NCBI RefSeq assembly: GCF_040529335.1
Contig: NZ_CP159534.1
Span: 6,076,001 to 6,140,000 of the forward strand
From: Streptomyces sp. HUAS MG91
GTDB lineage: Bacteria > Actinomycetota > Actinomycetes > Streptomycetales > Streptomycetaceae
Reading direction: 5' to 3'
Length of the DNA stretch: 64,000 bases
Shown here: positions 41,717-50,223 of the stretch, one piece after another
Layout: each line of letters opens with the position of its first letter
Numbering within the stretch: position 1 is the stretch's first letter
The notes under the pieces: model-generated
What the model saw: the letters and a program-made list of their open reading frames with translations, nothing else
The model's database searches: none
Told to the model about the DNA's origin: nothing
Position numbers and translations under genes: made by a program

Positions 41717-42517
41717 TCAACCGTCGCCGCCCGGCTGCCGACCGTACCGTGCCAGGAGCCGCCCCAGCCCGGCGATCAGCAGAACCGCCAGACACCAGCT
41801 GCCGAGCACGTCGGCCGGCCAGTGGTAGCCCTGCCGTACGAGGCCGATCCCGACGCCCGCGTTCAACACGACGCATCCGTAGGTGAGTTCACGTCTGCCG
41901 AGCAGCAGGGCGCAGATCCCGTACGCGACCGCCGCCGTCGCCGCGTGCCCCGACGGGTAGAAGCCCGTCTCCGGGGCCATCGGGGGCGGGCCGGGGCGGG
42001 CGAGGAGGGACTGGAGGGGGAGCACGAGGGCCAGCGTCAGGGTCATCGTGAGTGCGGCGGTCGCCGCCGGGAGCCAGTGGCGGGTGCGGTACGTGGCGTA
42101 CGCGACGGTCGCGGCCAGGACCGGGAGCGCGACCTGGATGTTGCCGAGGTCCGCGAAGAACTCCGCCGGGCCCGACGGGATGCCACTGGTGCGGATCGCG
42201 TCGCCGAGGCGTTCGTCCGGAGCGAGCAGTGGGCCGTCCGCCGCCACCTGCCAGGTGAGGACCGCGAAGAGGAGGGCCGCGAAGGCGGCCAGAAAAGTGG
42301 CCGGGCGCCCCGGAGCAGGGGGGGTAGCTCCGAGGCGCCCGATCTGATCGGCGTGCCGCGCGCCCCGGGGGGTTTGGGGCGGGCGACCGTCCGATCGGTG
42401 AGGAGTTCCGGAGCCGGAGGCTCCGGGTGTGTGCGCGAGGGCACGACCAGGGCGGGGCTGGGGAGGCTCCGACCCGGGTTCGCCCGCAGTCCCCTGCGGG
42501 CGGGGTGTTTCTCTCAT
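41717..42517 (-). CDS. PAP2-superfamily membrane phosphatase
   Basis: This 266-aa protein has about five or six membrane segments. The PAP2 motifs are readable: LLARPGPPP (motif 1 type), PSGHAATAA (motif 2) and RQGYHWPADV (motif 3). The N-terminal 60 residues are Pro/Gly/Arg-rich cytoplasmic. It probably dephosphorylates a lipid phosphate at the membrane. The preferred start is ATG 42517; an earlier in-frame ATG near 42598 would add a longer tail. It directly precedes mcrB with a 16-nt gap, an unusual partner for a restriction pair. Confidence 0.82.
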   Translation of the reverse strand: MRETPRPQGTAGEPGSEPPQPRPGRALAHTPGASGSGTPHRSDGRPPQTPRGARHADQIGRLGATPPAPGRPATFLAAFAALLFAVLTWQVAADGPLLAPDERLGDAIRTSGIPSGPAEFFADLGNIQVALPVLAATVAYATYRTRHWLPAATAALTMTLTLALVLPLQSLLARPGPPPMAPETGFYPSGHAATAAVAYGICALLLGRRELTYGCVVLNAGVGIGLVRQGYHWPADVLGSWCLAVLLIAGLGRLLARYGRQPGGDG

Positions 42518-42619
42518 CTGCGGAAACCGTACGTCAGGGAATGGGGGCCACGACAGCCGGTTCGACAACCTGCCATGGGGCCCCCACACCTTCTTCACAT
42601 GCTCCGACCGTCGCTCCGC

Positions 42620-43954
42620 TCAGAGCGCGGCGAGGGCGCTCTCGATGATGTCCAGGCCCTCGTTGAGCAGGTCCTGGCCGATGACCAGCGGCGGCAGGAA
42701 GCGCAGCACGTTGCCGTAGGTGCCGCAGGTGAGGACGAGCAGGCCCTCGGCGTGGCAGGCCTTGGCGAGGGCGGCGGCGGACGCGGCGTCCGGCTCCTTG
42801 GTCGCCGGGTCCTTGACCAGCTCGATGGCGATCATCGCGCCACGGCCGCGCACGTCGCCGATGACGGAGAACTTCTCCTGCATCGCCGTCAGGCGGGCCT
42901 TCATGGTCGCCTCGATCTCCTTCGCCTTCGCGTTGAGGTCGAGCTCCTTCATCGTCTCGATGGCGCCGAGCGCACCGGCGCAGGCCACCGGGTTGCCGCC
43001 GTAGGTGCCGCCGAGGCCGCCCGCGTGCGCGGCGTCCATGATCTCGGCCCTGCCGGTCACGGCGGCGAGCGGCAGGCCGCCCGCGATGCCCTTGGCGGTC
43101 GTGATCAGGTCGGGGACGATGCCCTCGTCCTCGCACGCGAACCACTGGCCGGTGCGGCAGAAGCCGGACTGGATCTCGTCCGCGACGAACACGATGCCGT
43201 TGTCGGCGGCGAACTGGCGGATCGCGGGCAGGAAGCCCTTGGCCGGCTCGATGAAGCCGCCCTCGCCGAGCACCGGCTCGATGATGATCGCGGCGACGTT
43301 CTCCGCGCCGATCTGCTTGGTGATCTGGTCGATCGCCTGGGCGGAGGCCTCGGCGCCCGCGTTCTCCTCGCCGGTCAGCCAGCGGTAGCCGTAGGCCACC
43401 GGCACCCGGTAGACCTCGGGGGCGAACGGGCCGAAGCCCTGCTTGTACGGCATGTTCTTGCTGGTCAGCGCCATCGTCAGGTTCGTACGGCCGTGGTAGC
43501 CGTGGTCGAAGACGACGACCGCCTGGCGCTTGGTCCAGGCGCGGGCGATCTTGACGGCGTTCTCGACGGCCTCGGCGCCGGAGTTGAACAGGGCCGACTT
43601 CTTGGCGTGGTCGCCCGGCGTCAGCTCCGCGAGCGCCTCGGCGACGGCCACGTAGCCCTCGTACGGCGTGACCATGAAGCAGGTGTGGGTGAAGTCCTGC
43701 AGCTGGGCGGAGGCGCGGCGGACCACGGCCTCGGCGGAGGCGCCGACCGAGGTGACGGCGATGCCGGAACCGAAGTCGATCAGGCGGTTGCCGTCGACGT
43801 CCTCGATGATGCCGCGGTCCACGCGGGCGGTGAAGACCGGCAGCGTGGAGCCCACGCCGGCCGCGACCGCGGCGAGGCGGCGCTCCTGCAGCTCCTGCGA
43901 CTTCGGGCCGGGGATGGCGGTGACGACGCGGCGCTCCTGCGGGATGTCGCTCAT
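42620..43954 (-). CDS. gabT: 4-aminobutyrate aminotransferase
   Basis: GabT transfers the amino group of GABA to 2-oxoglutarate, giving succinic semialdehyde. The 444-aa class III aminotransferase has the PLP lysine K288 (LITTAKGIAGG), D259-E-I-Q (VADEIQSGFCR) and NSGAEAVENAVK. ATG 43954 follows CAGGAG. It continues the polyamine/GABA route begun by the ALDH genes. It diverges from the P-loop gene at 44239. Confidence 0.93.
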   Translation of the reverse strand: MSDIPQERRVVTAIPGPKSQELQERRLAAVAAGVGSTLPVFTARVDRGIIEDVDGNRLIDFGSGIAVTSVGASAEAVVRRASAQLQDFTHTCFMVTPYEGYVAVAEALAELTPGDHAKKSALFNSGAEAVENAVKIARAWTKRQAVVVFDHGYHGRTNLTMALTSKNMPYKQGFGPFAPEVYRVPVAYGYRWLTGEENAGAEASAQAIDQITKQIGAENVAAIIIEPVLGEGGFIEPAKGFLPAIRQFAADNGIVFVADEIQSGFCRTGQWFACEDEGIVPDLITTAKGIAGGLPLAAVTGRAEIMDAAHAGGLGGTYGGNPVACAGALGAIETMKELDLNAKAKEIEATMKARLTAMQEKFSVIGDVRGRGAMIAIELVKDPATKEPDAASAAALAKACHAEGLLVLTCGTYGNVLRFLPPLVIGQDLLNEGLDIIESALAAL

Positions 43955-44126
43955 GCGGGGCTCCTGGTTCTGAAGAGGGCGTGTCACCGGGCTCTGGTCC
44001 GGTTTCGCCGGGATGTACAGGGGGCTTTCCTCGCAGGTTAGGGGCGAAGGAAGGGGCCGGTCATGCTCCATCGGGGTGGGGTTGGCCCGGGGCGTTGTCC
44101 GCCGTGGACATATACACACAGAGGCA

Positions 44127-44166
44127 GGTAACGGTTGAAGGCGCGCGTAACGGGGCGCGTAACCGG
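44127..44166. promoter_or_regulatory. TAACGG-type repeats in the gabT divergent promoter
   Basis: TAACGG/TAACCG strings recur near 44129, 44148 and 44160, two of them as GCGCGTAAC direct repeats. They lie in the 284-nt gap between gabT (minus) and the P-loop gene (plus). A regulator binding site is possible; no family is assigned. Confidence 0.3.
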
Positions 44167-44238
44167 TGAACTCCCCAGGTACGGGCACTACATTGAGGCC
44201 GGTTCGCCGAACGATGCGCTGAGCAGGGGGCAAGGGCC

Positions 44239-46374
44239 ATGGACACCGAGGGTACGCAGGGCACGAGCGGCGCCGCCGCTGAGCACGGCCGTGCCGCCGT
44301 GCCGCACCCGGCCCGCCCGGTCGCACCGCCGCCGCGGCCCGCGCACGCGCCGGGCGTGCGCGACGAGGCGGCCGCCGGGTCGGAGTTCCTGACCTGGCTG
44401 CGCACCCCGCGGCCGAGCGCCGCCCCGGGCATGTGGCGGTTCGGGCACCGGCCGCGGCCGGAGGCGGCACCGGCGGTGACACCGGTCCGGCAGCTGCTGA
44501 CCGGAGCGGTCATCGCCTTCCTGGTGGGCTGGCTGGTCTGGTCGCTGCTGTGGAACGGGTACCTGGGCGGCTGGTGGCTCCTCCCGCTGTACGCGATGAT
44601 CCCGGAGTCCTGGGCGACCCCGCACTCGTTCATGTCCGTCGTCGTCGTGTACCTCTACTACGGGATCTTCGCCGTCGGCATCACGGTCGCCGTCGGACGC
44701 CTCGGCCGCTGGGGCGAGATCTGGCGCCGCTTCGGCTACCCGGCCTGGCGCAGGGCCGCGGAGCCGGTGCAGGCCGCCCGGCCCGTCGCCCCCGAGAAGG
44801 ACCCCGTCCGGTGGCCCACCCTGCGCGAGGCCGGAGCCGCCGAGGCCGCCGACCGGCTCGGTGCCGACGCCCGCGCCGGGCTGATGCGCGACGTCGACCA
44901 CGCCCGGATCGCCCGCGCCTGGCAGGGCGTGAAACGCGGCAAGCACTCCCTCGCGGCGTTCTCCGCCGCCGTCGTCAAGGACGGCGCCGCGGCCTGCCCG
45001 CACCCCTCGGGCGTCCGTGACCTGCCCGCCCGCGCGGCCCGCCACGACCTGGGCACGGCCCAGGTCAGGCTCGGCGCGGCGGCCGACGACGAGCGCAACC
45101 CGTACGCGTACCGCGGTGTCGGTCTCGGCATCGGCCCCGATCTGCTCGGCACCTCGCTGCTCGCGGTCGGCCCGCCCGGCGCCGGCAAGACCAGCGCCGT
45201 CGTGTGGCCGCTCGCCGAGTCGCTGTGCCTGGGCGCGCTCGCCGGACGCGCCGCCGTGATCGTCGTCGGCGCGGCCGGCGCAGGCCTCGGCTCGCCGGAC
45301 GCCTACGACGTCGTGGTCCAGGTCGGCCAGCCCGACTCGGCCTACGACCTCGACCTGTACGGCGGCTCCACCGACCCGGACGAGGCCGCCGCCGTGCTCG
45401 CCGAGGCGCTCGTCGGCGACCTCGCCGACCCGCACCCGAGCGGCGACAGCCGCCGCTCCACCACCGTCCTGGGCCAGCTGCTCGGCCCGTACCACGCGGT
45501 GCACGACCGCTTCCCCTCCGTCCCCGAACTGCGGCAGCTGCTCGACGGGGCGCCCACCGCCCTCGGCGCGCTGCGCAAGGCGCTCACCGAGGCCGGGCAC
45601 GAGGCGATGCTGCGCGAGCTCGACGCGCGGGAGCGGCAGCTGGGCCAGCCGGGCGACGTGGGCGCCGTCCTCGCCGACCGGATCGCGCTGCTCGACCGGC
45701 CCGCCTTCGCGTCGTTCTTCGACACCTCCGGGCGGACCCGGCCGTTCTCCCTGCGCGCCCTCGACCACCCCGTCCGGGTCCGCATCGACCTGCCCGAGCG
45801 CGGGCACGCCGACGCCTCCCGGATCCTGGCCCGGCTCGTGCTCGCCCAGTTCACGGCGAACGTGGCGGTGCGCGAGGACCGCTCCCTGTTCGCCTGCCTC
45901 GTCCTCGACGACGCCACCGGGGTCGTCACCCCGCAGGCCGTGCGCGCCGTGCAGCGCCTGCGCTCGGCCAACGCGGGCGCGATCCTCACCCTGCGCACCC
46001 TCGACGACGTACCGCGCGCACTGCGCTCCCCGCTGCTCGGCGCCGTCGGATGCCGGATGGCGCTGTCCGGGCTCACCCCGTGGGACGGCCAGGACTTCGC
46101 CGAGGTCTGGGGCAAGGAGTGGACCGAGACCCGCGACGTCACCGACCGGCAGATCATCGCCGAGACCCCGGCGGGCAAGGCGCTGCACGCCGTGCGCCGG
46201 GTGATCACCGGACGGGCGCCGACCGCCCGCGCGGTCACCGTCCGCAGGGTCGAGCGCGAACGCTGGTCCGCCTCCGACCTCGCGCACGCCGTCCCGCCCG
46301 GCCACGCCGTGCTCTCCCTCACCACCGTGCGCGGTGAGCACGCGCCACCGCTCCTGGTCGATCTGCGCGGCTGA
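44239..46374 (+). CDS. Membrane-anchored ATP/GTP-binding protein of unknown function
   Basis: This 711-aa protein has a Pro/Ala-rich head, two or three membrane segments (about 85-107 and 113-152) and a large cytoplasmic P-loop domain. Walker A is GPPGAGKTS (311-319), and a Walker B-like FACLVLDDATG is near 548. The layout of N-terminal helices followed by a TraG/VirD4-FtsK-like ATPase suggests a pump or coupling protein, but no secretion or conjugation genes adjoin it. Such ATP/GTP-binding proteins are conserved in Streptomyces. ATG 44239 follows GGGGGCAAG. Confidence 0.8.
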   Translation: MDTEGTQGTSGAAAEHGRAAVPHPARPVAPPPRPAHAPGVRDEAAAGSEFLTWLRTPRPSAAPGMWRFGHRPRPEAAPAVTPVRQLLTGAVIAFLVGWLVWSLLWNGYLGGWWLLPLYAMIPESWATPHSFMSVVVVYLYYGIFAVGITVAVGRLGRWGEIWRRFGYPAWRRAAEPVQAARPVAPEKDPVRWPTLREAGAAEAADRLGADARAGLMRDVDHARIARAWQGVKRGKHSLAAFSAAVVKDGAAACPHPSGVRDLPARAARHDLGTAQVRLGAAADDERNPYAYRGVGLGIGPDLLGTSLLAVGPPGAGKTSAVVWPLAESLCLGALAGRAAVIVVGAAGAGLGSPDAYDVVVQVGQPDSAYDLDLYGGSTDPDEAAAVLAEALVGDLADPHPSGDSRRSTTVLGQLLGPYHAVHDRFPSVPELRQLLDGAPTALGALRKALTEAGHEAMLRELDARERQLGQPGDVGAVLADRIALLDRPAFASFFDTSGRTRPFSLRALDHPVRVRIDLPERGHADASRILARLVLAQFTANVAVREDRSLFACLVLDDATGVVTPQAVRAVQRLRSANAGAILTLRTLDDVPRALRSPLLGAVGCRMALSGLTPWDGQDFAEVWGKEWTETRDVTDRQIIAETPAGKALHAVRRVITGRAPTARAVTVRRVERERWSASDLAHAVPPGHAVLSLTTVRGEHAPPLLVDLRG

Positions 46375-46379
46375 TCGGC

Positions 46380-46423
46380 GCCCCGCGGGCGGGCCCGGAG
46401 CCCGGGGGAGCCCGGGGCGGGGC
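46380..46423 (+). terminator. Possible terminator after the P-loop gene
   Basis: GCCCCG (46380-46385) and CGGGGC (46418-46423) close a G/C-rich hairpin with an inner GGGC/GCCC stem (46387-46390 with 46410-46413). It begins right after the stop codon and may end the transcript before the PucR gene. Confidence 0.5.
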
Positions 46424-46545
46424 CCCAGGAGTACGTACGGTGAGGCAGAATCGGCACGGGGCGTTCATACGGAGAGTCCAAAAGCTTCACAACTCCGGAT
46501 GCCCGCCCGCCTGCCCTCCCCCCCACAGCACACCTGAAGGCCCCC

Positions 46546-48213
46546 ATGCCGCCCACGCTCGCCTCGCTCGTCCACCACTCGGCGCTCAAACTCACCGTGC
46601 GCGCGGGCGAGGCGCACCTGGACACCCCCGTTCGCTGGGCACACGTGAGCGAGCTGGCCGACCCGGTGCCCTACATGGAGGGCGGGGAGCTGCTGCTCAT
46701 CACCGCCCTCAAACTGGACGCCGACGACCCGGAGGCCATGCGCCGCTACGTGAAGCGGCTCGTCGGCGCGGGCGTCGTCGGGCTCGGATTCGCGGTCGGC
46801 GTCAACTACGACGCCGTGCCCGACGCGCTCGTGCGGGCCGCCCAGGACGAGGGCCTGCCGCTCCTCGAAGTACCGCCCCGTACGCCGTTCATCGCCATCA
46901 GCAAGGCGGTGTCGGCCGCCATCGCCGCCGACCAGTACCGGGCCGTCACCTCCGGCTTCGCCGCACAGCGCGAGCTGACCAAACAGGCGCTCGGCGAGGG
47001 CCCCGAGGGGCTGCTCTCCGTGCTCGCCGCCCAGGTCGACGGCTGGGCCGCCCTGTACGACGCCTCGGGCGCCGTCGTCGCCACCGCCCCGGAGTGGGCC
47101 GGGCGGCGGGCGGCCCGGCTCACCTCCGACGTCGAACGGCTCCGGGAGCGCCCCGCACCGGCCAGCGCGGTCGTCGCGGGCGGCTCCGACAACGGCACCG
47201 ACCGCGTGGAACTGCACTCCATCGGCACCGGGCGCAGGCCGCGTGCGGCGCTCGCGGTCGGCACGGCCGCCGCGCTCGGCACCGCCGAGCGGTACGCGCT
47301 GCACTCCGCCATCGCGCTGCTGACGCTCACCACCGAACGCTCGCGGGCCCTGTACGCGGCCGAGCAGCGGATCGGCGCCGCGGTGCTGCGCATGCTCCTC
47401 GCCGGTGAACCCGACCACGCCCGGGCCGTCGCCGGTGATCTGTACGGGGCGCTGCTCGACGCCCCGTTCCGGATGGTGCTCGCGGAGGCCGTGGCGCCGC
47501 CGCCCACCGGGGTCGCGCCGAGCGGGGGCCGGCCGGCCGGCACCGCGCTGCTGCTCGCCGAGGCGGTCACCGGGGCGGGCGGTCCGCCCGGCGACCCCGT
47601 CCCGGTCCTCATCGACGTCGTGGAGTCCGCCGCCGCGCGCTCCGGCGAGGCCGTGCTCGTCGTGCCGGACGGGGAGCGCGTGGTGCTGCTCGTGGTCGAC
47701 GGGGGAGCGGCGGCCGCGGCGTGCGGGCAGTACGCGGAGGCGCTGGAGGTGACCCGGTCCGCGGCCTCCGGCTCCTCGGGCGGCCCCGACGAGGAACTGG
47801 TCATCGGCTTCTCGGCGCCGGCCGGGCCGATCGCGGCGGCGACCGCGTTCAAGCAGGCCGAACAGGCGCTGTCGGTCGCGCGGCGGCGCGGGCGGGTGCT
47901 GGTCGAGCACGAGGACGTCGTCGCCGGGTCGGTGCTGCCGCTGCTCGGGGACGACGCGGTGCGGGCGTTCGCGGACGGGTTGCTGCGGGCGCTGCGCGAT
48001 CATGACGCGACGGGGCGGGGGGATCTTGTGGCGTCGCTGCGGGCGTGGCTGTCGCGGCACGGGCAGTGGGATGCCGCTGCCGCCGATCTCGGAGTCCACC
48101 GGCACACCCTGCGCTATCGCATGCGCCGGGTGGAGGAAATCCTGGGCCGCTCGCTCGACGATCCGGATGTCCGCATGGAGCTGTGGCTGGCCCTGAAGGC
48201 GACCGGCGCCTAG
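46546..48213 (+). CDS. PucR-family transcriptional regulator
   Basis: This 555-aa regulator has the N-terminal PucR domain (about 1-125, containing YMEGGELLLITALKL) and a C-terminal HTH (about 495-550, with RHGQWDAAAADLGVHRHTLRYRMRRVEEIL). PucR proteins often control nitrogen and purine or polyamine catabolism. It stands upstream of the aldehyde dehydrogenase at 48603 and downstream of gabT, so control of GABA/succinic semialdehyde genes is likely. Confidence 0.9.
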   Translation: MPPTLASLVHHSALKLTVRAGEAHLDTPVRWAHVSELADPVPYMEGGELLLITALKLDADDPEAMRRYVKRLVGAGVVGLGFAVGVNYDAVPDALVRAAQDEGLPLLEVPPRTPFIAISKAVSAAIAADQYRAVTSGFAAQRELTKQALGEGPEGLLSVLAAQVDGWAALYDASGAVVATAPEWAGRRAARLTSDVERLRERPAPASAVVAGGSDNGTDRVELHSIGTGRRPRAALAVGTAAALGTAERYALHSAIALLTLTTERSRALYAAEQRIGAAVLRMLLAGEPDHARAVAGDLYGALLDAPFRMVLAEAVAPPPTGVAPSGGRPAGTALLLAEAVTGAGGPPGDPVPVLIDVVESAAARSGEAVLVVPDGERVVLLVVDGGAAAAACGQYAEALEVTRSAASGSSGGPDEELVIGFSAPAGPIAAATAFKQAEQALSVARRRGRVLVEHEDVVAGSVLPLLGDDAVRAFADGLLRALRDHDATGRGDLVASLRAWLSRHGQWDAAAADLGVHRHTLRYRMRRVEEILGRSLDDPDVRMELWLALKATGA

Positions 48214-48602
48214 TCCGTCGTTCGTCTGCGGCCCCGGTGGGGGCTTCTCGCGCAGTTCCCCGCGCCCCTAAAACCTGCCGTCACGCGCGGCTCTCGTCGT
48301 GGCTGGTCGCGCAGTTCCCCGCGCCCCTGAGATGCGCACTTCGTGCGCCATCTCATCAGAGGGGCGCGGCACCCGCCCTTCATCAGAGGCGCGCGGAGCG
48401 CAGCCTCAGGGGGAGGCTGCGCGGAGCGCATGCCTCAGGGGCGCGGGGAACTGCGCGAGAAGCGGCCACCGGCCGGCACCCGACGAACCGGCCAACAAGG
48501 CGCCCCGAACACTCCAGCCCGGCCAAACCAATCCACCCGACCCCCCACCTAACGTGGACCCCGCAACAAGCCCACGAACACGGAGAGGCCGGTAGAAGAC
48601 AC
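48214..48602. repeat. 389-nt gap with a cluster of intergenic repeats (copies C, D, E)
   Basis: The gap contains three copies of the GCGCAGTT-type 20-mer: C at 48250-48269, D at 48309-48328 (both plus) and E at 48437-48456 (minus). C or D can pair with E into long stems. Between them is an inverted G/C-rich stretch and a second partial hairpin. No gene is supported here, and the promoter of the aldehyde dehydrogenase must lie in or after it. Confidence 0.75.
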
Positions 48603-50048
48603 ATGACCGCCACCCACGCCTTCTGGCTCGCCGGCCGCCAGGCCACCGGGGACGAGACGTTCGACGTCCACAACTCCTACGACGGCCGTCTCGTCGGCAC
48701 CGTCGCCGTGCCCACCCAGGCCCAGGTCGAGGAGGCCGTCGCGGCGGCCCACGCCGTGGTCGACGAGTTCGCCGCGACCCCGGCGCACGTCCGCGCCAAG
48801 GCCCTGAACCACGTCGCCGACCGCCTCACCGAGCGCACCGAGGAGATCGCCCGCCTGATCTCCGCCGAGAACGGCAAGCCGATCAAGTGGGCCCGCGGCG
48901 AGGTCGGCCGCGCGGTCTCCGTGTTCCGGTTCGCCGCCGAGGAGGCCCGCCGCTGGAACGGCGGTGACGCCCAGCGCCTCGACACCGACGCCGGCGGCCA
49001 AGGCCGTCTCGCCCTGACCCGCCGCATCCCCAAGGGCGTCGTCCTCGGCATCGCGCCCTTCAACTTCCCGCTGAACCTGAGCGCCCACAAGGTCGCCCCC
49101 GCCATCGCGGTCGGCGCCCCGATCATCCTCAAGCCGGCGCCCGCGACCCCGATCTCCTCGCTGATCCTGGGTGAGCTGCTCGCGGAGACGGACCTCCCGG
49201 CCGGTTCGTGGTCCGTCCTCACCGTGCCGAACGACAGGATGCCCGCCCTGGTCCAGGACGAGCGCCTCCCCGTCATCTCCTTCACCGGCTCGGGCCCCGT
49301 CGGCTACGCGATCATGGACAGCGTCCCGCGCAAGCACTGCACGCTGGAGCTCGGCGGCAACGGCGCGGCGGTCGTCCTCGCCGACTACGCCTCCGACAAG
49401 GACCTCGACTGGGCCGCGACCCGCATCGCGACCTTCTCCAACTACCAGGGCGGCCAGTCCTGCATCTCGGTGCAGCGCGTCATCGCCGACGCCGCCGTCT
49501 ACGACCGGCTGCTCCCGAAGATCGTCGCCGCCGTCGAGGCGCAGATCACCGGCGACCCGGCCGACGACGCCACCGACGTGGGCCCGCTGGTCAGCGAGGA
49601 CGCCGCCAAGCGCGTGGAGTCCTGGGTGACCGAAGCCGTCGACGCCGGAGCCACCCTCCTCGCGGGCGGCAAGCGGGACGGTGCCACCTACGCGCCGACC
49701 GTCCTGGCCGACGTACCGGCCGACGTCACGATCTCCTGCGAGGAGGTCTTCGGCCCGGTCCTCACGGTGAAGAAGGTCGACGGCGAGGCCGAGGCGTTCG
49801 CCGCGGTCAACGACTCCAAGTACGGCCTCCAGGCGGGCGTGTTCACGCACGACCTCCAGACGGCCTTCCGCGCCCACCGCGCGCTCGAGGTCGGCGGCGT
49901 CGTCGTCGGCGACGTCCCCTCCTACCGCGCCGACCAGATGCCGTACGGCGGCGCCAAGCAGTCCGGCGTCGGCCGCGAGGGCGTCCGCTACGCGATGGAC
50001 GACTACACCTACGAGCGCGTCCTGGTCCTGACCGGCCTCGCCCTCTAG
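48603..50048 (+). CDS. Aldehyde dehydrogenase, probably succinic semialdehyde type
   Basis: This 481-aa NAD(P)-dependent dehydrogenase has N154 (PFNFP), E249 (LELGGNGA) and C287 (GGQSCISV). It is the third aldehyde dehydrogenase of the window and diverges from the other two in pattern. With gabT and the PucR regulator it could oxidise succinic semialdehyde to succinate. ATG 48603 has GAAGACAC just upstream; the repeat cluster lies before it. A strong hairpin follows. Confidence 0.88.
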   Translation: MTATHAFWLAGRQATGDETFDVHNSYDGRLVGTVAVPTQAQVEEAVAAAHAVVDEFAATPAHVRAKALNHVADRLTERTEEIARLISAENGKPIKWARGEVGRAVSVFRFAAEEARRWNGGDAQRLDTDAGGQGRLALTRRIPKGVVLGIAPFNFPLNLSAHKVAPAIAVGAPIILKPAPATPISSLILGELLAETDLPAGSWSVLTVPNDRMPALVQDERLPVISFTGSGPVGYAIMDSVPRKHCTLELGGNGAAVVLADYASDKDLDWAATRIATFSNYQGGQSCISVQRVIADAAVYDRLLPKIVAAVEAQITGDPADDATDVGPLVSEDAAKRVESWVTEAVDAGATLLAGGKRDGATYAPTVLADVPADVTISCEEVFGPVLTVKKVDGEAEAFAAVNDSKYGLQAGVFTHDLQTAFRAHRALEVGGVVVGDVPSYRADQMPYGGAKQSGVGREGVRYAMDDYTYERVLVLTGLAL

Positions 50049-50062
50049 GCCCCTGACGAACG

Positions 50063-50097
50063 GCGGCCCGAACCCACTGTGCGGGGGTTCGGGCCGC
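50063..50097 (+). terminator. Terminator after the aldehyde dehydrogenase
   Basis: GCGGCCCGAACCC (50063-50075) and GGGTTCGGGCCGC (50085-50097) form a perfect 13-bp stem, 15 nt after the stop codon, followed by TGTTCCGT. Confidence 0.85.
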
Positions 50098-50223
50098 TGT
50101 TCCGTAGGCCCCCGTAGGCCCGAGAGGGCTGGCCGACATGCCGGTTTTCGGGTACATACGATCGGGTAGCACCGGCCGGTAACGGGACCGGGCCGGTGGA
50201 CCCGACGCGGCGAGGTGAACCTC

